From the NCBI GenBank assembly GCA_002420105.1, contig DIHJ01000106.1, positions 6,783 to 30,361 on the forward strand: a stretch of 23,579 nt of DNA, given 5' to 3'. Positions 7,784-16,584 of this stretch are shown in pieces. This DNA is from Nitrospira sp. UBA5699 (GTDB lineage: Bacteria > Nitrospirota > Nitrospiria > Nitrospirales > Nitrospiraceae). The notes under the pieces are model-generated. The model did not search any database, was not told where the DNA came from, and was given only the letters and a program-made list of their open reading frames with translations. The first letter of the stretch is position 1, and the number at the start of each line of letters is the position of its first letter. A program made the translations under genes and the position numbers.

Positions 7784-10700
7784 ATGGGCGAGGGATCGTA
7801 CAACGGTATTGCGATTATCGGCATGGCCGGCCGGTTTCCCGGGGCGGAGACGGTCGAGGAGTTCTGGGCCAACCTGCTTGCGGGGAAGGAGAGCATCTCG
7901 TTCTTCAGCGACGCGGAACTGGCGGAGGCCGGATTCGATCCCGCCGAACTGAAACGCCGCGGCCGTTACGTACCGGCGCGGGGCGTCCTCAAGGATGCGG
8001 ATTGCTTCGACGCCTCGTTCTTCGGTGTGCATCCCAAGGAAGCGGAGGTCATCGATCCCCAGCATCGGGTGTTTTTGGAGGCCTGCTGGGCGGCCCTGGA
8101 GCGCGCCGGGTACCCTCCGAATCGCATGACAGGGGCGGTCGGGGTGTTTGCCGGGGCCACCTTCAACACCTATTTCCAGCAGGCGTTACAGCCGCGTCCC
8201 GATCTGATCGAACTCATCGGCTCCGAACTCGTCATGTTCGGAAACGAGAAAGATTACATGACGACGCGCGTGGCCTACAAACTCGGTCTCAAGGGACCCG
8301 CGCTCAGCATCAGTACCGCCTGTTCCACGTCCCTCGTCGCGGTCTGCCAGGGCTGCCATTCTCTGCTCACCTATCAATCCGACGTGGTGCTCGCCGGCGG
8401 GGTATCGGTGACCGTGCCCCAGCAGCGGGGCTACTACTTCGAAGAGGGGTATATCGGGTCGCCGGACGGTCATACCCGCACGTTTGACGAGAAGGGGGCC
8501 GGCACGGTCTTCAGCAACGGCGTCGCGGTCGTCGTCCTCAAGCGTCTTGAGGATGCCGTGAAGGACGGCGACCGGATCTACGCGGTGATCAAGGGGGCCG
8601 CCCTGAACAACGACGGGTCGCAGCGCGTCAGTTTCGGCGCGCCCGGCGTCGAGGGGCAATCCGAAGTGATTGCCATGGCCCATGCGATGGCCGAGGTGGA
8701 GCCGGATACCATTACCTATGTCGAAGCCCACGGCACGGCGACTCCGCTCGGCGATCCGATCGAAGTGGCGGCCCTGACGAAAGCGTTCCGGCTGGGCACG
8801 GACGCCAAACAGTTCTGCGGGCTCGGATCGGTGAAGTCGAATGTCGGGCACCTGGATGCGGCCGCCGGCGTTGCCGGTCTCATCAAGGTCGCGCTCTCGC
8901 TCCAACACAAGGTGCTTCCGGCAAGCCTCCATTTCAACAAGCCGAATCCCAAGATCGATCTGGCGAACAGCCCGTTTTACGTCAATGCCGCGTTGCAGGA
9001 ATGGAAGTCGCCGGCCGGGGTGCCCAGGCGCGCCGGTGTGAGCTCGTTCGGGTCCGGCGGGACTAATGCGCATGTGGTCGTGGAGGAGGCGCCGGAGCTG
9101 CCGCCGTCCGGTCCCTCGCGTCCCTGGCAGTTGCTGCCGCTGTCCGCGAAAACCTCCGAAGCGCTGGACCGCGCCACGGCGAACCTGTCCGATTATCTGA
9201 AACAGCTGGCCCGAGATGCCGGGGGCGAAGCGGGCGCGCGGGAACTGGCGGACGCGGCCTTCACGTTACAAACCGGCCGCAGCGAATTCGTGCACCGCCG
9301 GATCGTGGCTTGTCGCGATGCGGCGGAAGGCGCCGCGGCGCTGGATGCCGGGGATCCGAAACGGGTCTTTACGCACCGTCAGGAGCTCCGGGAGCCTCCG
9401 GTCGTATTCATGTTTCCCGGCCAGGGGGCGCAGTATCCCGGGATGGGGGCTGAACTCTACGGCACCGAGCCTTTGTTCCGGAGCGAGATCGATCGTTGTG
9501 CGGACCTGCTGCGGCCCATCCTGCAGGCGGATCTGCGCGGGATCATGTTTCCCGCGTCCGGCGCCGAGAAGGAAGCGGATGCGCTCTTGGTGCAGACCCG
9601 TTTCACCCAGCCGGCCCTGTTCGTCATCGAATACGCTCTCGCCAGACTCTGGATGTCGTGGGGGATCAGACCGGCGGCGATGATCGGTCACAGTGTCGGC
9701 GAGTACGTGGCGGGCTGTCTGGCGGGAGTGTTCTCCCTGGATGACGCGCTGACCCTGGTGGCCCGGCGGGGCGCCCTGGTGCAGGCTCAACCCGGGGGAG
9801 CCATGCTGGCGATCCGTCTCCCGGAGAAAGACGTGCTGCCTCTGCTCTCCAAAGATATCGCGATCGCCGCCATCAATTCGCCGAATCTCTGCGTCGCTTC
9901 CGGCCCGTACGAGGCCATCGCGTCGCTGGAGAAAGATCTGGAGTCCAAGGGGGTAAAGGCCCGGCACCTTCATACGTCGCATGCGTTTCATTCGGCGATG
10001 ATGGACCCCGTTCTCGAACCCTTCACCGCGCTCCTTCGCGGGATGAAGCTGGAAGCGCCGACGATTCCTTACGTGTCGAACGTGTCCGCCCGCTGGATTA
10101 CGGCCGACGAAGCCCGGGCGCCCGAATACTGGGCCGGCCACGTCAGGCAGACGGTGCGGTTCGCCGACGGCATTGCCGAGTTGATGAAGGATTCTCAGCG
10201 GGTCCTGTTGGAAGTCGGGCCCGGGCAAACACTCTGTACCCTGTCCCGTCAGCATCCGGCCAAACAGCCCGAACAGGCCGTGCTCGCGTCGCTGCCTCTG
10301 GCGGGCGATCAGGAGCTGCGGGGGTTGACCGAAACGTTGGGGCGGCTGTGGATGACGGGCGTCGCCGTCGACTGGCAAGGGTACTATGCACACGAGCGCC
10401 GCCGCCGCGCCGTTCTCCCGACCTATCCGTTCGAACGAAAGCGCTATTGGCCTGAAGCCGCTCAAGGGGCGGTCAAAGCCGCGCAGATCGGTACGGCTTC
10501 CGCCGCGCAGCAGTGCGGGGAATTTGTTCCCGCGGCGGCCTCTCCGGCCGCCGTTCCGCCCGTGCCTGCGGCCGTTTCACCCTCTGCCGCCCAGGCTGCG
10601 CCGGCGGTTCCGCGCAAGATGCGACTGCTAGGCGAGATCCGCGGGTTGATGCAGGAGCTGTCCGGCTACGACCTCTCCGACGTCGATGCATCCGCCGATC

Positions 10701-13700
10701 TGTTGGAGTTGGGGCTCGATTCGCTGTTGCTGACGCAAGCGGCACAGTTGATTCAGCGGAAATTCAGCGTTCAGGTGACGTTCCGCCAATTGATGGAGGA
10801 GTTGAGCTCGCTCGACGCGATCGCCTCTCATTTGGACGCCATCCTTCCCGCGGAAGCGTTTGCGGGGGCTCCGCCCGCCGTGGCGCCGAATCCGTCGCCG
10901 GTGGCGGCAACATCCGCTCCGGGGGGGGCGGTACCCGCCCCGACGCTCGAACAGCTGTGGCAGCAACAGCAGCAGTTGACCAGCCAACTGCTCCAGCTCA
11001 TGGGCCGTCAACCGACGGCGGCTCCGGCCCTGCCGGCCCTGCCGGCACAGCCTGTACCGGGTGCGCCCGCCCCTCCGAAGCCGGAGTTCAAGTCGCACGG
11101 CCCGTTCAAGCCGATCGATCGCGGCGCCGGCATGGCGCTGTCCGCGGAACAGAGCCGGTTCCTCAACGAGGTGATCGCGCGCTATACGAAACGGACCTCC
11201 GGATCGAAAGCGCTTGCCGCGGAGAACCGCCCGATTCTGGCCGATCCCCGGTCCGTGGCCGGCTTCAAACAGCTGTGGAAGGAGATGATCTATCCGATCG
11301 TGACGACCAGATCGAACGGGTCGCGGGTCTGGGACGTCGACGGCAACGAGTATGTGGATTTCGTGATGGGATTCGGCGCCAGCCTGTTCGGGCATCGGCC
11401 GCCGTTCGTGGTCAAAGCGATCCATGAGCAGCTGGACATCGGGTTTGAAATCGGGCCGATTCAACCGCTGGCCTATGAAGTGGCGGCCCTGATGACGGAG
11501 TTCACAGGGTTGCCCCGCATCGGATTCACCAACACCGGATCGGAAGCGGTATTGGCCGCCACCCGGGTCGCGCGAACCGTCAGCGGTCGGGACAAAATCG
11601 CGGTGTTTGCCGGCGCGTATCACGGTATCTTCGACGAAGTCCTGTTCCGGCCCGTTACCGTGAACGGCGAAATGCGCACGGCGGCCATTGCGCCGGGTAT
11701 TCCCAACAGCGCGCTGGCCCAGGTCATCGTCCTGGACTATGGGAATCCGCAGTCGCTCGACATCCTCCGCGCCAGGGGCGGCGAAATCGCCGCGGTGCTG
11801 GTGGAGCCGGTGCAGAGCAGGAGGCTGGACCTCCAGCCGAAGGAGTTTCTGCACGAGCTCCGCCGGATCACTCGAGAGACCGGGACGGCGCTGATTTTCG
11901 ACGAAGTCGTGACGGGGTTCCGCGTCCATCCTGGCGGAGCGCAGGCGCATTTCGGCGTGCGCGCCGACCTGGCCACGTACGGAAAAGTCATCGGCGGGGG
12001 AGTCTCGATCGGCGTGGTCGCGGGCGACCCCAAGTACATCGATGCCCTCGACGGGGGCCAGTGGCAATACGGCGACGGCTCATTCCCCGAAGTGGGCGTG
12101 ACGTTCTTCGCCGGCACGTTCGTGCGCCATCCGCTGGCTCTGGCAGCCGCCAAAGCGGTCTTGACACATCTGAAGCAGAGCGGACCCGGTTTGCAACAGC
12201 GGCTGGCCGAGCGTACCGCCCGGCTGGCGGATCAGCTGAGGAGCCTCGTCGACGAGTTCAAGGCGCCCTATCAGGTGACCCAATTCAGTTCACTCATCCA
12301 GGTCGGCTATCCGTCGGAACAGAAATTCGCCGGATTGCTGTTCTATCTGCTTCGCGAGCGCGGCATTCACATCTGGGAGAACCGGGCGTTCGTCATGACG
12401 ACGGCCCACACGGAAGAGGATCTGGCCAAGCTGACCGATGCGTTTCGAGCCGGTCTGGCCGACATGCGGTCGGGAGGGTTTCTGGCCGCTTCTTCCGAGA
12501 CGACGGGAAAATCGACCAAGACCGTCGAGCATGATCGCCCGGGACGCATCGAGCGCCCTGCCGCGGCGTCGGCGGATTCGGCCGCAACAGCCGCCGAATT
12601 CCCGTTGACGGAGGCGCAGAAGGAGATCTGGCTCGCGGCTCAGATGGGCGGGGATTCCGTCGTCGCCTATAACGAGTCGATGAAGCTGGAGTTTCGCGGG
12701 GCGTTCGATCCCGACCGCTTCCGGCTGGCCGTTCAGCAACTGGCTCAACGCCATCCGATTCTCCTTGCCCGGATCAGTCCCGACGGGCAGTGGCAATCCA
12801 TCGCATCGTCGTCGACGATCGAGGCTCCGCTGATCGATCTGAGCGATCGGGACGAAGCCGGCCGTAAGCGGGGGTTGTCGGATATTCTCGATCGGGAAGT
12901 GTCGGAGGCGTTCGATCTTGCGACCGGTCCCTTATGGCGTGTCAGGATCGTCCGGTTGGATCCGTCGCATCACGTGGCGGTCTGGACCGCGCACCACATC
13001 GTCTGCGACGGTTGGTCCGGCGGACTGCTGGTGAGCGAGGCGGGCAAGATCTACTCCGCGTTGACCCGGGGGATCGTTCCGGCGCTCGACGAACCGGTCC
13101 CGTTCGAACGCTACGCGTCGGCCGCCCAGCCGGAGAGTTCGAGCATTCGCGACGCCATCGTCTACTGGCAGCGGCAGTTTGCCGAGGCGCCGGCGCCCCT
13201 GGATCTGCCGACCGATCGCCCTCGTCCCTTGCAGCGTTCCGCGAAAGCGGCGACGCTCGTCAAAGGGTTGGACGGCTCCCTCTACCAATCGTTGAAGCGA
13301 ACCGCCGCGCAACAGCGGACGACGATGGTGGTGCTATTGATGGCGGCGATGAAAACCCTGCTGCATCGTTTGACGGGGCAAACCGATCTGGTCGTCGGAT
13401 TGCCGGTCGCCGGCCAGGCCGTCACCGGTCATTCGTGCCTGGTCGGGCATTGCGTCAATTTGCTTCCGGTCCGGACCCATCTCCAGCCGGCGGCGAGCTT
13501 TCAAGAGGCTCTCGCCGTCGTGAAGAAGAACGTGCTGGACGCGTACGACCATCATCAATGCACGATCGGGACCATTCTTCAGCACGTCGCCGTACCGCGG
13601 AGCGCCGGACGGCAGCCGCTCGTCGAAGTGATCTTCAACGTCGACCGCGACCCCAGCGCGGCGGAGTTTCACGGCCTGGAATTCGCGTGCGAACGCAATC

Positions 13701-16576
13701 CGAAACGCGCGCTGCACTACGACATTTTCTTCAATTTCGTCGAAGGGCCGCGCGGTTTGTATGTGGAATGCGACTACAACACCGACCTGTTCGATGCGGC
13801 CACCATGGAGCGGTGGCTCGGGCATTACCAGACCTTGCTCGGGAGCATCGTTGCGATGCCCGGAGAAAGCATTGCCACGCTACCCATCCTGACGAGGGCG
13901 GAGCAGGACGAATTGCTCAACGAATGGAACGATCCCCCCGTAGAAATGCCCCGCCGGCTCCGGCTCCATGAACTGTTCGAGCAGCAGGCGGAGCGGTCTC
14001 CCGAAGCCAGGGCGGTGACGTTCGAAGGCCGCCATCTGACCTATGGAGAACTGAACCGCCGGTCGAATCAGGTCGCGCACCGGTTGAAAATGCTCGGAGC
14101 CGGACCGGACGTCCTGGTGGGGCTTTTCCTGGAACGCTCGCCGGAAATGCTCGTGGGGATTCTGGGCATTCTGAAGGCGGGCGCCGCCTATGTGCCGATG
14201 GATCCCGAATATCCCAAGGAACGGCTGGGATACATCCTGCAGGATTCGCGGGCTCCGATCGTCGTGACGCAAAAGTCCCTGACGGACGATCTGCCGGACT
14301 TCTCGGGGCGGTTGGTCTGTCTGGATGCCGATTGGGCCGACATCGCCAGGGAGCGGGAGCACAATCTTCCTTCCGAGGCCGCTCCGCAGCATTTGGCCTA
14401 TGTGTTGTTCACCTCGGGATCCACCGGCAGGCCGAAGGGGGTCGCGCTCGAGCACCATTCGGCGGTCACCTTCGTCCAGTGGGCCAGCCGCGTGTTTTCG
14501 CCTGAGGACCTCGCGGGAGTGCTGTTTTCCACGTCGGTCTGCTTCGACCTCTCCGTGTTTGAAATGTTCGTGACGCTGAATGCCGGCGGGACGATCATCA
14601 TCGCTCCGAACGCCTTGCATCTGCCCGGCCTGTCCGCGAGAAACGAGGTCACACTGATCAATACGGTGCCTTCGGCCATGACGGAACTGCTGCACATGGG
14701 CGCGGTGCCTCCCTCCGTCCGGGTCGTGAACCTGGCCGGGGAGGCTTTATCGGAAGCCCTGGTGGAACAGATTTACGCCCAGACGAAGGTCGAGAGGGTC
14801 TATAACCTGTATGGGCCCACGGAAGCGACGACCTACTCCACCTATACGCTTGTCCCGCGGGGTTGTCCGGTGACGATCGGCAGACCGATTGCCAATACGC
14901 AGGCGTATATTCTCGACGCGCACCGTAATCTTGCGCCGCGAGGGGTGTTGGGCGAACTGTATCTGGCCGGCGAAGGTCTCGCGCGCGGCTATTACGGCCG
15001 TCCGGATCTGACCGACGAACGGTTCGTTCCGAATCCTTTCGATCCCCGGCCGGGTGCGCGCATGTATCGCACGGGGGATCTTTGCCGTTGGCTGCCTGAC
15101 AAGACCATTCAGTATCTGGGGCGGCTGGATCATCAGATTAAACTGCGGGGGTTCAGGATCGAACTGGGCGAAATCGAAGCGACGCTGGACCGCTATCCCG
15201 GGATCCGGCAAAGCCTGTTGATGGCCCGCGAGGATCAACCGGGCCAGAAACGACTGGTCGCCTACGTCGTTCCCGAACCGGGAACCACCGTGCAGACGGA
15301 TGATCTTCGTCTGTACGTGAAGCAACGCCTCCCCGAGTTCATGTTGCCGTCGTCGATCGTGGTGCTCGAGGCCTTTCCGCTTTCGCCGAACGGAAAGATC
15401 GATCGCAAACGGCTTCCCGGCCCCGATGAACAGGCGGTCGAGCCGTCACGTGAATATGTGGCTCCCAGGGACCCTCTTGAACAGGTGTTGGCTCAGCTGT
15501 GGGCGAAGGTTCTGAGGGTGGGACGAGTCGGACTCCACGACAATTTCTTCGAACTCGGGGGACATTCGCTGCTTGCGGTGCGGATGATCGTGGAGATCGA
15601 GAAGCTGTACAAGAAACGGCTGCCGCTGGCCACGCTGCTTCAGGCGCCGACCATCGATGCGCTGGCCGCGGTCCTTCGCCGGGAACACTGGACCCCGTCC
15701 TGGTCGTCGCTCGTGCCGATCAGGCCGGGAGGCGCCAAACCCCCGTTGTTTCTCTTCCACAGCCACGGAGGAAATGTCCTGGAGTATTACCCGCTGGCGG
15801 AACGATTGGACGCTGACCAGCCCGTGTACGCGATTCAGGCCAAGGGGCTGGATGGACACATTGTGAGGAATCGCTCCTTGGAGGAGATGGTCAGGGGGTA
15901 TATCGCCGAAATCAGAAGCCTTCAACCGGAAGGGCCGTATTATGTCGGTGGATTCTGCTTCGGCGGTCTCGCGGCGCTGGAAGCCGCGCGCCAGCTCTCG
16001 GCGTCCGGCGAGGACGTTGCGCTGGTCGCCATGATACAGACCACGCATCCGTCCCTGACCGGCTTCCCCTCCGGCATGTCCGGACTCCAGCGATGGTGGC
16101 AGCGGGTGAAGAAGAGGGTGGATCTGGAGCGGGAGAATCTGTCCTATCGGGGACTGAGCCATATTCAGGAGCGAATCCAGCGCAGCCTCGACATCATCCT
16201 GGCCAGAACCGCGATCGCGATCGATGGTTTCATCGGGCGTGATTATCAGGACTGTAGCTCGCGGCCGATGGGGTATATCCTTGAAGCGCTGGGCATCGAG
16301 CACGACAGGGCCTACGATCGGTATCAACCCCGGTCCTATGAGGGAGAGGTGGTGCTCTTCCGAACGGAAAAGCAGCTGCCGGGACTGATGGTCGATCAAT
16401 CGATGGGCTGGCACGATCTCATCGGGGCCGGACTCGAGATCTGTCGCGTGCCGGGGCACCAGCAGAACGTCCTCATCGAGCCCCATGTCTCTTATCTGGC
16501 CGGAGAACTTGCGGCACGCCTGAAAACCGCGCAGGACCGGTGGGCGGTGGACGCCTCCACACGCAAGGCGGGCTGA
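7784..16576 (+). CDS. Hybrid PKS-NRPS, KS-AT-ACP-AMT-C-A(Ala/Gly)-PCP-TE
   Basis: 2930 residues. KS ~6-435 has Cys180 (TACSTS), His316 (EAHGTAT) and His356 (NVGHLDAAAG), a complete condensing triad. AT ~540-825 has GHSVGE (Ser637) and HAFH (733-736), the malonyl-CoA signature. No KR, DH or ER lies before the ACP (Ser980 in LGLDS). A Pro/Ala linker with a Gln-rich helix (~1025-1115) leads into a class III PLP aminotransferase (~1120-1565; FDEVVTGF with Asp1373, YGKVIGGG with Lys1401). Then come C (~1606-2046, HHIVCDG at 1737), A (~2060-2546; pocket D-L-F-N-N-A-L-T-Y-K, K2538), PCP (Ser2595) and TE (~2641-2921, Cys2725, His2892). The pocket code matches the one I recall for alanine in microcystin synthetase; glycine is possible. 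ACP-AMT-C-A order is known from iturin/mycosubtilin synthetases, where AMT makes a beta-amino acyl chain. Here that should aminate the keto group made from the upstream NRPS chain. The KS starts almost at the N-terminus, so docking must rely on the NRPS tail. The GxCxG TE lacks the usual Asp. Confidence 0.95.
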   Translation: MGEGSYNGIAIIGMAGRFPGAETVEEFWANLLAGKESISFFSDAELAEAGFDPAELKRRGRYVPARGVLKDADCFDASFFGVHPKEAEVIDPQHRVFLEACWAALERAGYPPNRMTGAVGVFAGATFNTYFQQALQPRPDLIELIGSELVMFGNEKDYMTTRVAYKLGLKGPALSISTACSTSLVAVCQGCHSLLTYQSDVVLAGGVSVTVPQQRGYYFEEGYIGSPDGHTRTFDEKGAGTVFSNGVAVVVLKRLEDAVKDGDRIYAVIKGAALNNDGSQRVSFGAPGVEGQSEVIAMAHAMAEVEPDTITYVEAHGTATPLGDPIEVAALTKAFRLGTDAKQFCGLGSVKSNVGHLDAAAGVAGLIKVALSLQHKVLPASLHFNKPNPKIDLANSPFYVNAALQEWKSPAGVPRRAGVSSFGSGGTNAHVVVEEAPELPPSGPSRPWQLLPLSAKTSEALDRATANLSDYLKQLARDAGGEAGARELADAAFTLQTGRSEFVHRRIVACRDAAEGAAALDAGDPKRVFTHRQELREPPVVFMFPGQGAQYPGMGAELYGTEPLFRSEIDRCADLLRPILQADLRGIMFPASGAEKEADALLVQTRFTQPALFVIEYALARLWMSWGIRPAAMIGHSVGEYVAGCLAGVFSLDDALTLVARRGALVQAQPGGAMLAIRLPEKDVLPLLSKDIAIAAINSPNLCVASGPYEAIASLEKDLESKGVKARHLHTSHAFHSAMMDPVLEPFTALLRGMKLEAPTIPYVSNVSARWITADEARAPEYWAGHVRQTVRFADGIAELMKDSQRVLLEVGPGQTLCTLSRQHPAKQPEQAVLASLPLAGDQELRGLTETLGRLWMTGVAVDWQGYYAHERRRRAVLPTYPFERKRYWPEAAQGAVKAAQIGTASAAQQCGEFVPAAASPAAVPPVPAAVSPSAAQAAPAVPRKMRLLGEIRGLMQELSGYDLSDVDASADLLELGLDSLLLTQAAQLIQRKFSVQVTFRQLMEELSSLDAIASHLDAILPAEAFAGAPPAVAPNPSPVAATSAPGGAVPAPTLEQLWQQQQQLTSQLLQLMGRQPTAAPALPALPAQPVPGAPAPPKPEFKSHGPFKPIDRGAGMALSAEQSRFLNEVIARYTKRTSGSKALAAENRPILADPRSVAGFKQLWKEMIYPIVTTRSNGSRVWDVDGNEYVDFVMGFGASLFGHRPPFVVKAIHEQLDIGFEIGPIQPLAYEVAALMTEFTGLPRIGFTNTGSEAVLAATRVARTVSGRDKIAVFAGAYHGIFDEVLFRPVTVNGEMRTAAIAPGIPNSALAQVIVLDYGNPQSLDILRARGGEIAAVLVEPVQSRRLDLQPKEFLHELRRITRETGTALIFDEVVTGFRVHPGGAQAHFGVRADLATYGKVIGGGVSIGVVAGDPKYIDALDGGQWQYGDGSFPEVGVTFFAGTFVRHPLALAAAKAVLTHLKQSGPGLQQRLAERTARLADQLRSLVDEFKAPYQVTQFSSLIQVGYPSEQKFAGLLFYLLRERGIHIWENRAFVMTTAHTEEDLAKLTDAFRAGLADMRSGGFLAASSETTGKSTKTVEHDRPGRIERPAAASADSAATAAEFPLTEAQKEIWLAAQMGGDSVVAYNESMKLEFRGAFDPDRFRLAVQQLAQRHPILLARISPDGQWQSIASSSTIEAPLIDLSDRDEAGRKRGLSDILDREVSEAFDLATGPLWRVRIVRLDPSHHVAVWTAHHIVCDGWSGGLLVSEAGKIYSALTRGIVPALDEPVPFERYASAAQPESSSIRDAIVYWQRQFAEAPAPLDLPTDRPRPLQRSAKAATLVKGLDGSLYQSLKRTAAQQRTTMVVLLMAAMKTLLHRLTGQTDLVVGLPVAGQAVTGHSCLVGHCVNLLPVRTHLQPAASFQEALAVVKKNVLDAYDHHQCTIGTILQHVAVPRSAGRQPLVEVIFNVDRDPSAAEFHGLEFACERNPKRALHYDIFFNFVEGPRGLYVECDYNTDLFDAATMERWLGHYQTLLGSIVAMPGESIATLPILTRAEQDELLNEWNDPPVEMPRRLRLHELFEQQAERSPEARAVTFEGRHLTYGELNRRSNQVAHRLKMLGAGPDVLVGLFLERSPEMLVGILGILKAGAAYVPMDPEYPKERLGYILQDSRAPIVVTQKSLTDDLPDFSGRLVCLDADWADIAREREHNLPSEAAPQHLAYVLFTSGSTGRPKGVALEHHSAVTFVQWASRVFSPEDLAGVLFSTSVCFDLSVFEMFVTLNAGGTIIIAPNALHLPGLSARNEVTLINTVPSAMTELLHMGAVPPSVRVVNLAGEALSEALVEQIYAQTKVERVYNLYGPTEATTYSTYTLVPRGCPVTIGRPIANTQAYILDAHRNLAPRGVLGELYLAGEGLARGYYGRPDLTDERFVPNPFDPRPGARMYRTGDLCRWLPDKTIQYLGRLDHQIKLRGFRIELGEIEATLDRYPGIRQSLLMAREDQPGQKRLVAYVVPEPGTTVQTDDLRLYVKQRLPEFMLPSSIVVLEAFPLSPNGKIDRKRLPGPDEQAVEPSREYVAPRDPLEQVLAQLWAKVLRVGRVGLHDNFFELGGHSLLAVRMIVEIEKLYKKRLPLATLLQAPTIDALAAVLRREHWTPSWSSLVPIRPGGAKPPLFLFHSHGGNVLEYYPLAERLDADQPVYAIQAKGLDGHIVRNRSLEEMVRGYIAEIRSLQPEGPYYVGGFCFGGLAALEAARQLSASGEDVALVAMIQTTHPSLTGFPSGMSGLQRWWQRVKKRVDLERENLSYRGLSHIQERIQRSLDIILARTAIAIDGFIGRDYQDCSSRPMGYILEALGIEHDRAYDRYQPRSYEGEVVLFRTEKQLPGLMVDQSMGWHDLIGAGLEICRVPGHQQNVLIEPHVSYLAGELAARLKTAQDRWAVDASTRKAG
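11140..12476 (+). other. In-line class III aminotransferase (AMT) domain
   Basis: Residues ~1120-1565 of the hybrid synthase resemble glutamate-1-semialdehyde aminotransferases. The cofactor-binding elements are present: FTNTGSEAV (phosphate-binding loop), AYHGIFDE, the IFDEVVTGFR aspartate (1373), the Schiff-base lysine 1401 in TYGKVIGGG, and GTFVRHPLALAAA. It appears intact. In the iturin/mycosubtilin family this domain transfers an amine to a beta-ketoacyl-ACP. Confidence 0.9.
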
Positions 16577-16584
16577 GGTCTCGT

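Noticed and set aside
9266..10465. 399-codon open frame on the - strand inside the AT domain
   Set aside because: Shadow frame; AT domain motifs on the + strand fully explain the open frame.
10628..12067. 479-codon open frame on the - strand inside the hybrid synthase
   Set aside because: Antisense shadow of the ACP-aminotransferase coding region; composition typical of a reverse-complement frame.
2881..15420. Similarity between the two adenylation domains as a duplication or recombination repeat
   Set aside because: Similarity follows conserved A-domain core motifs; pocket residues and surrounding sequence differ, so no recent duplication is supported.
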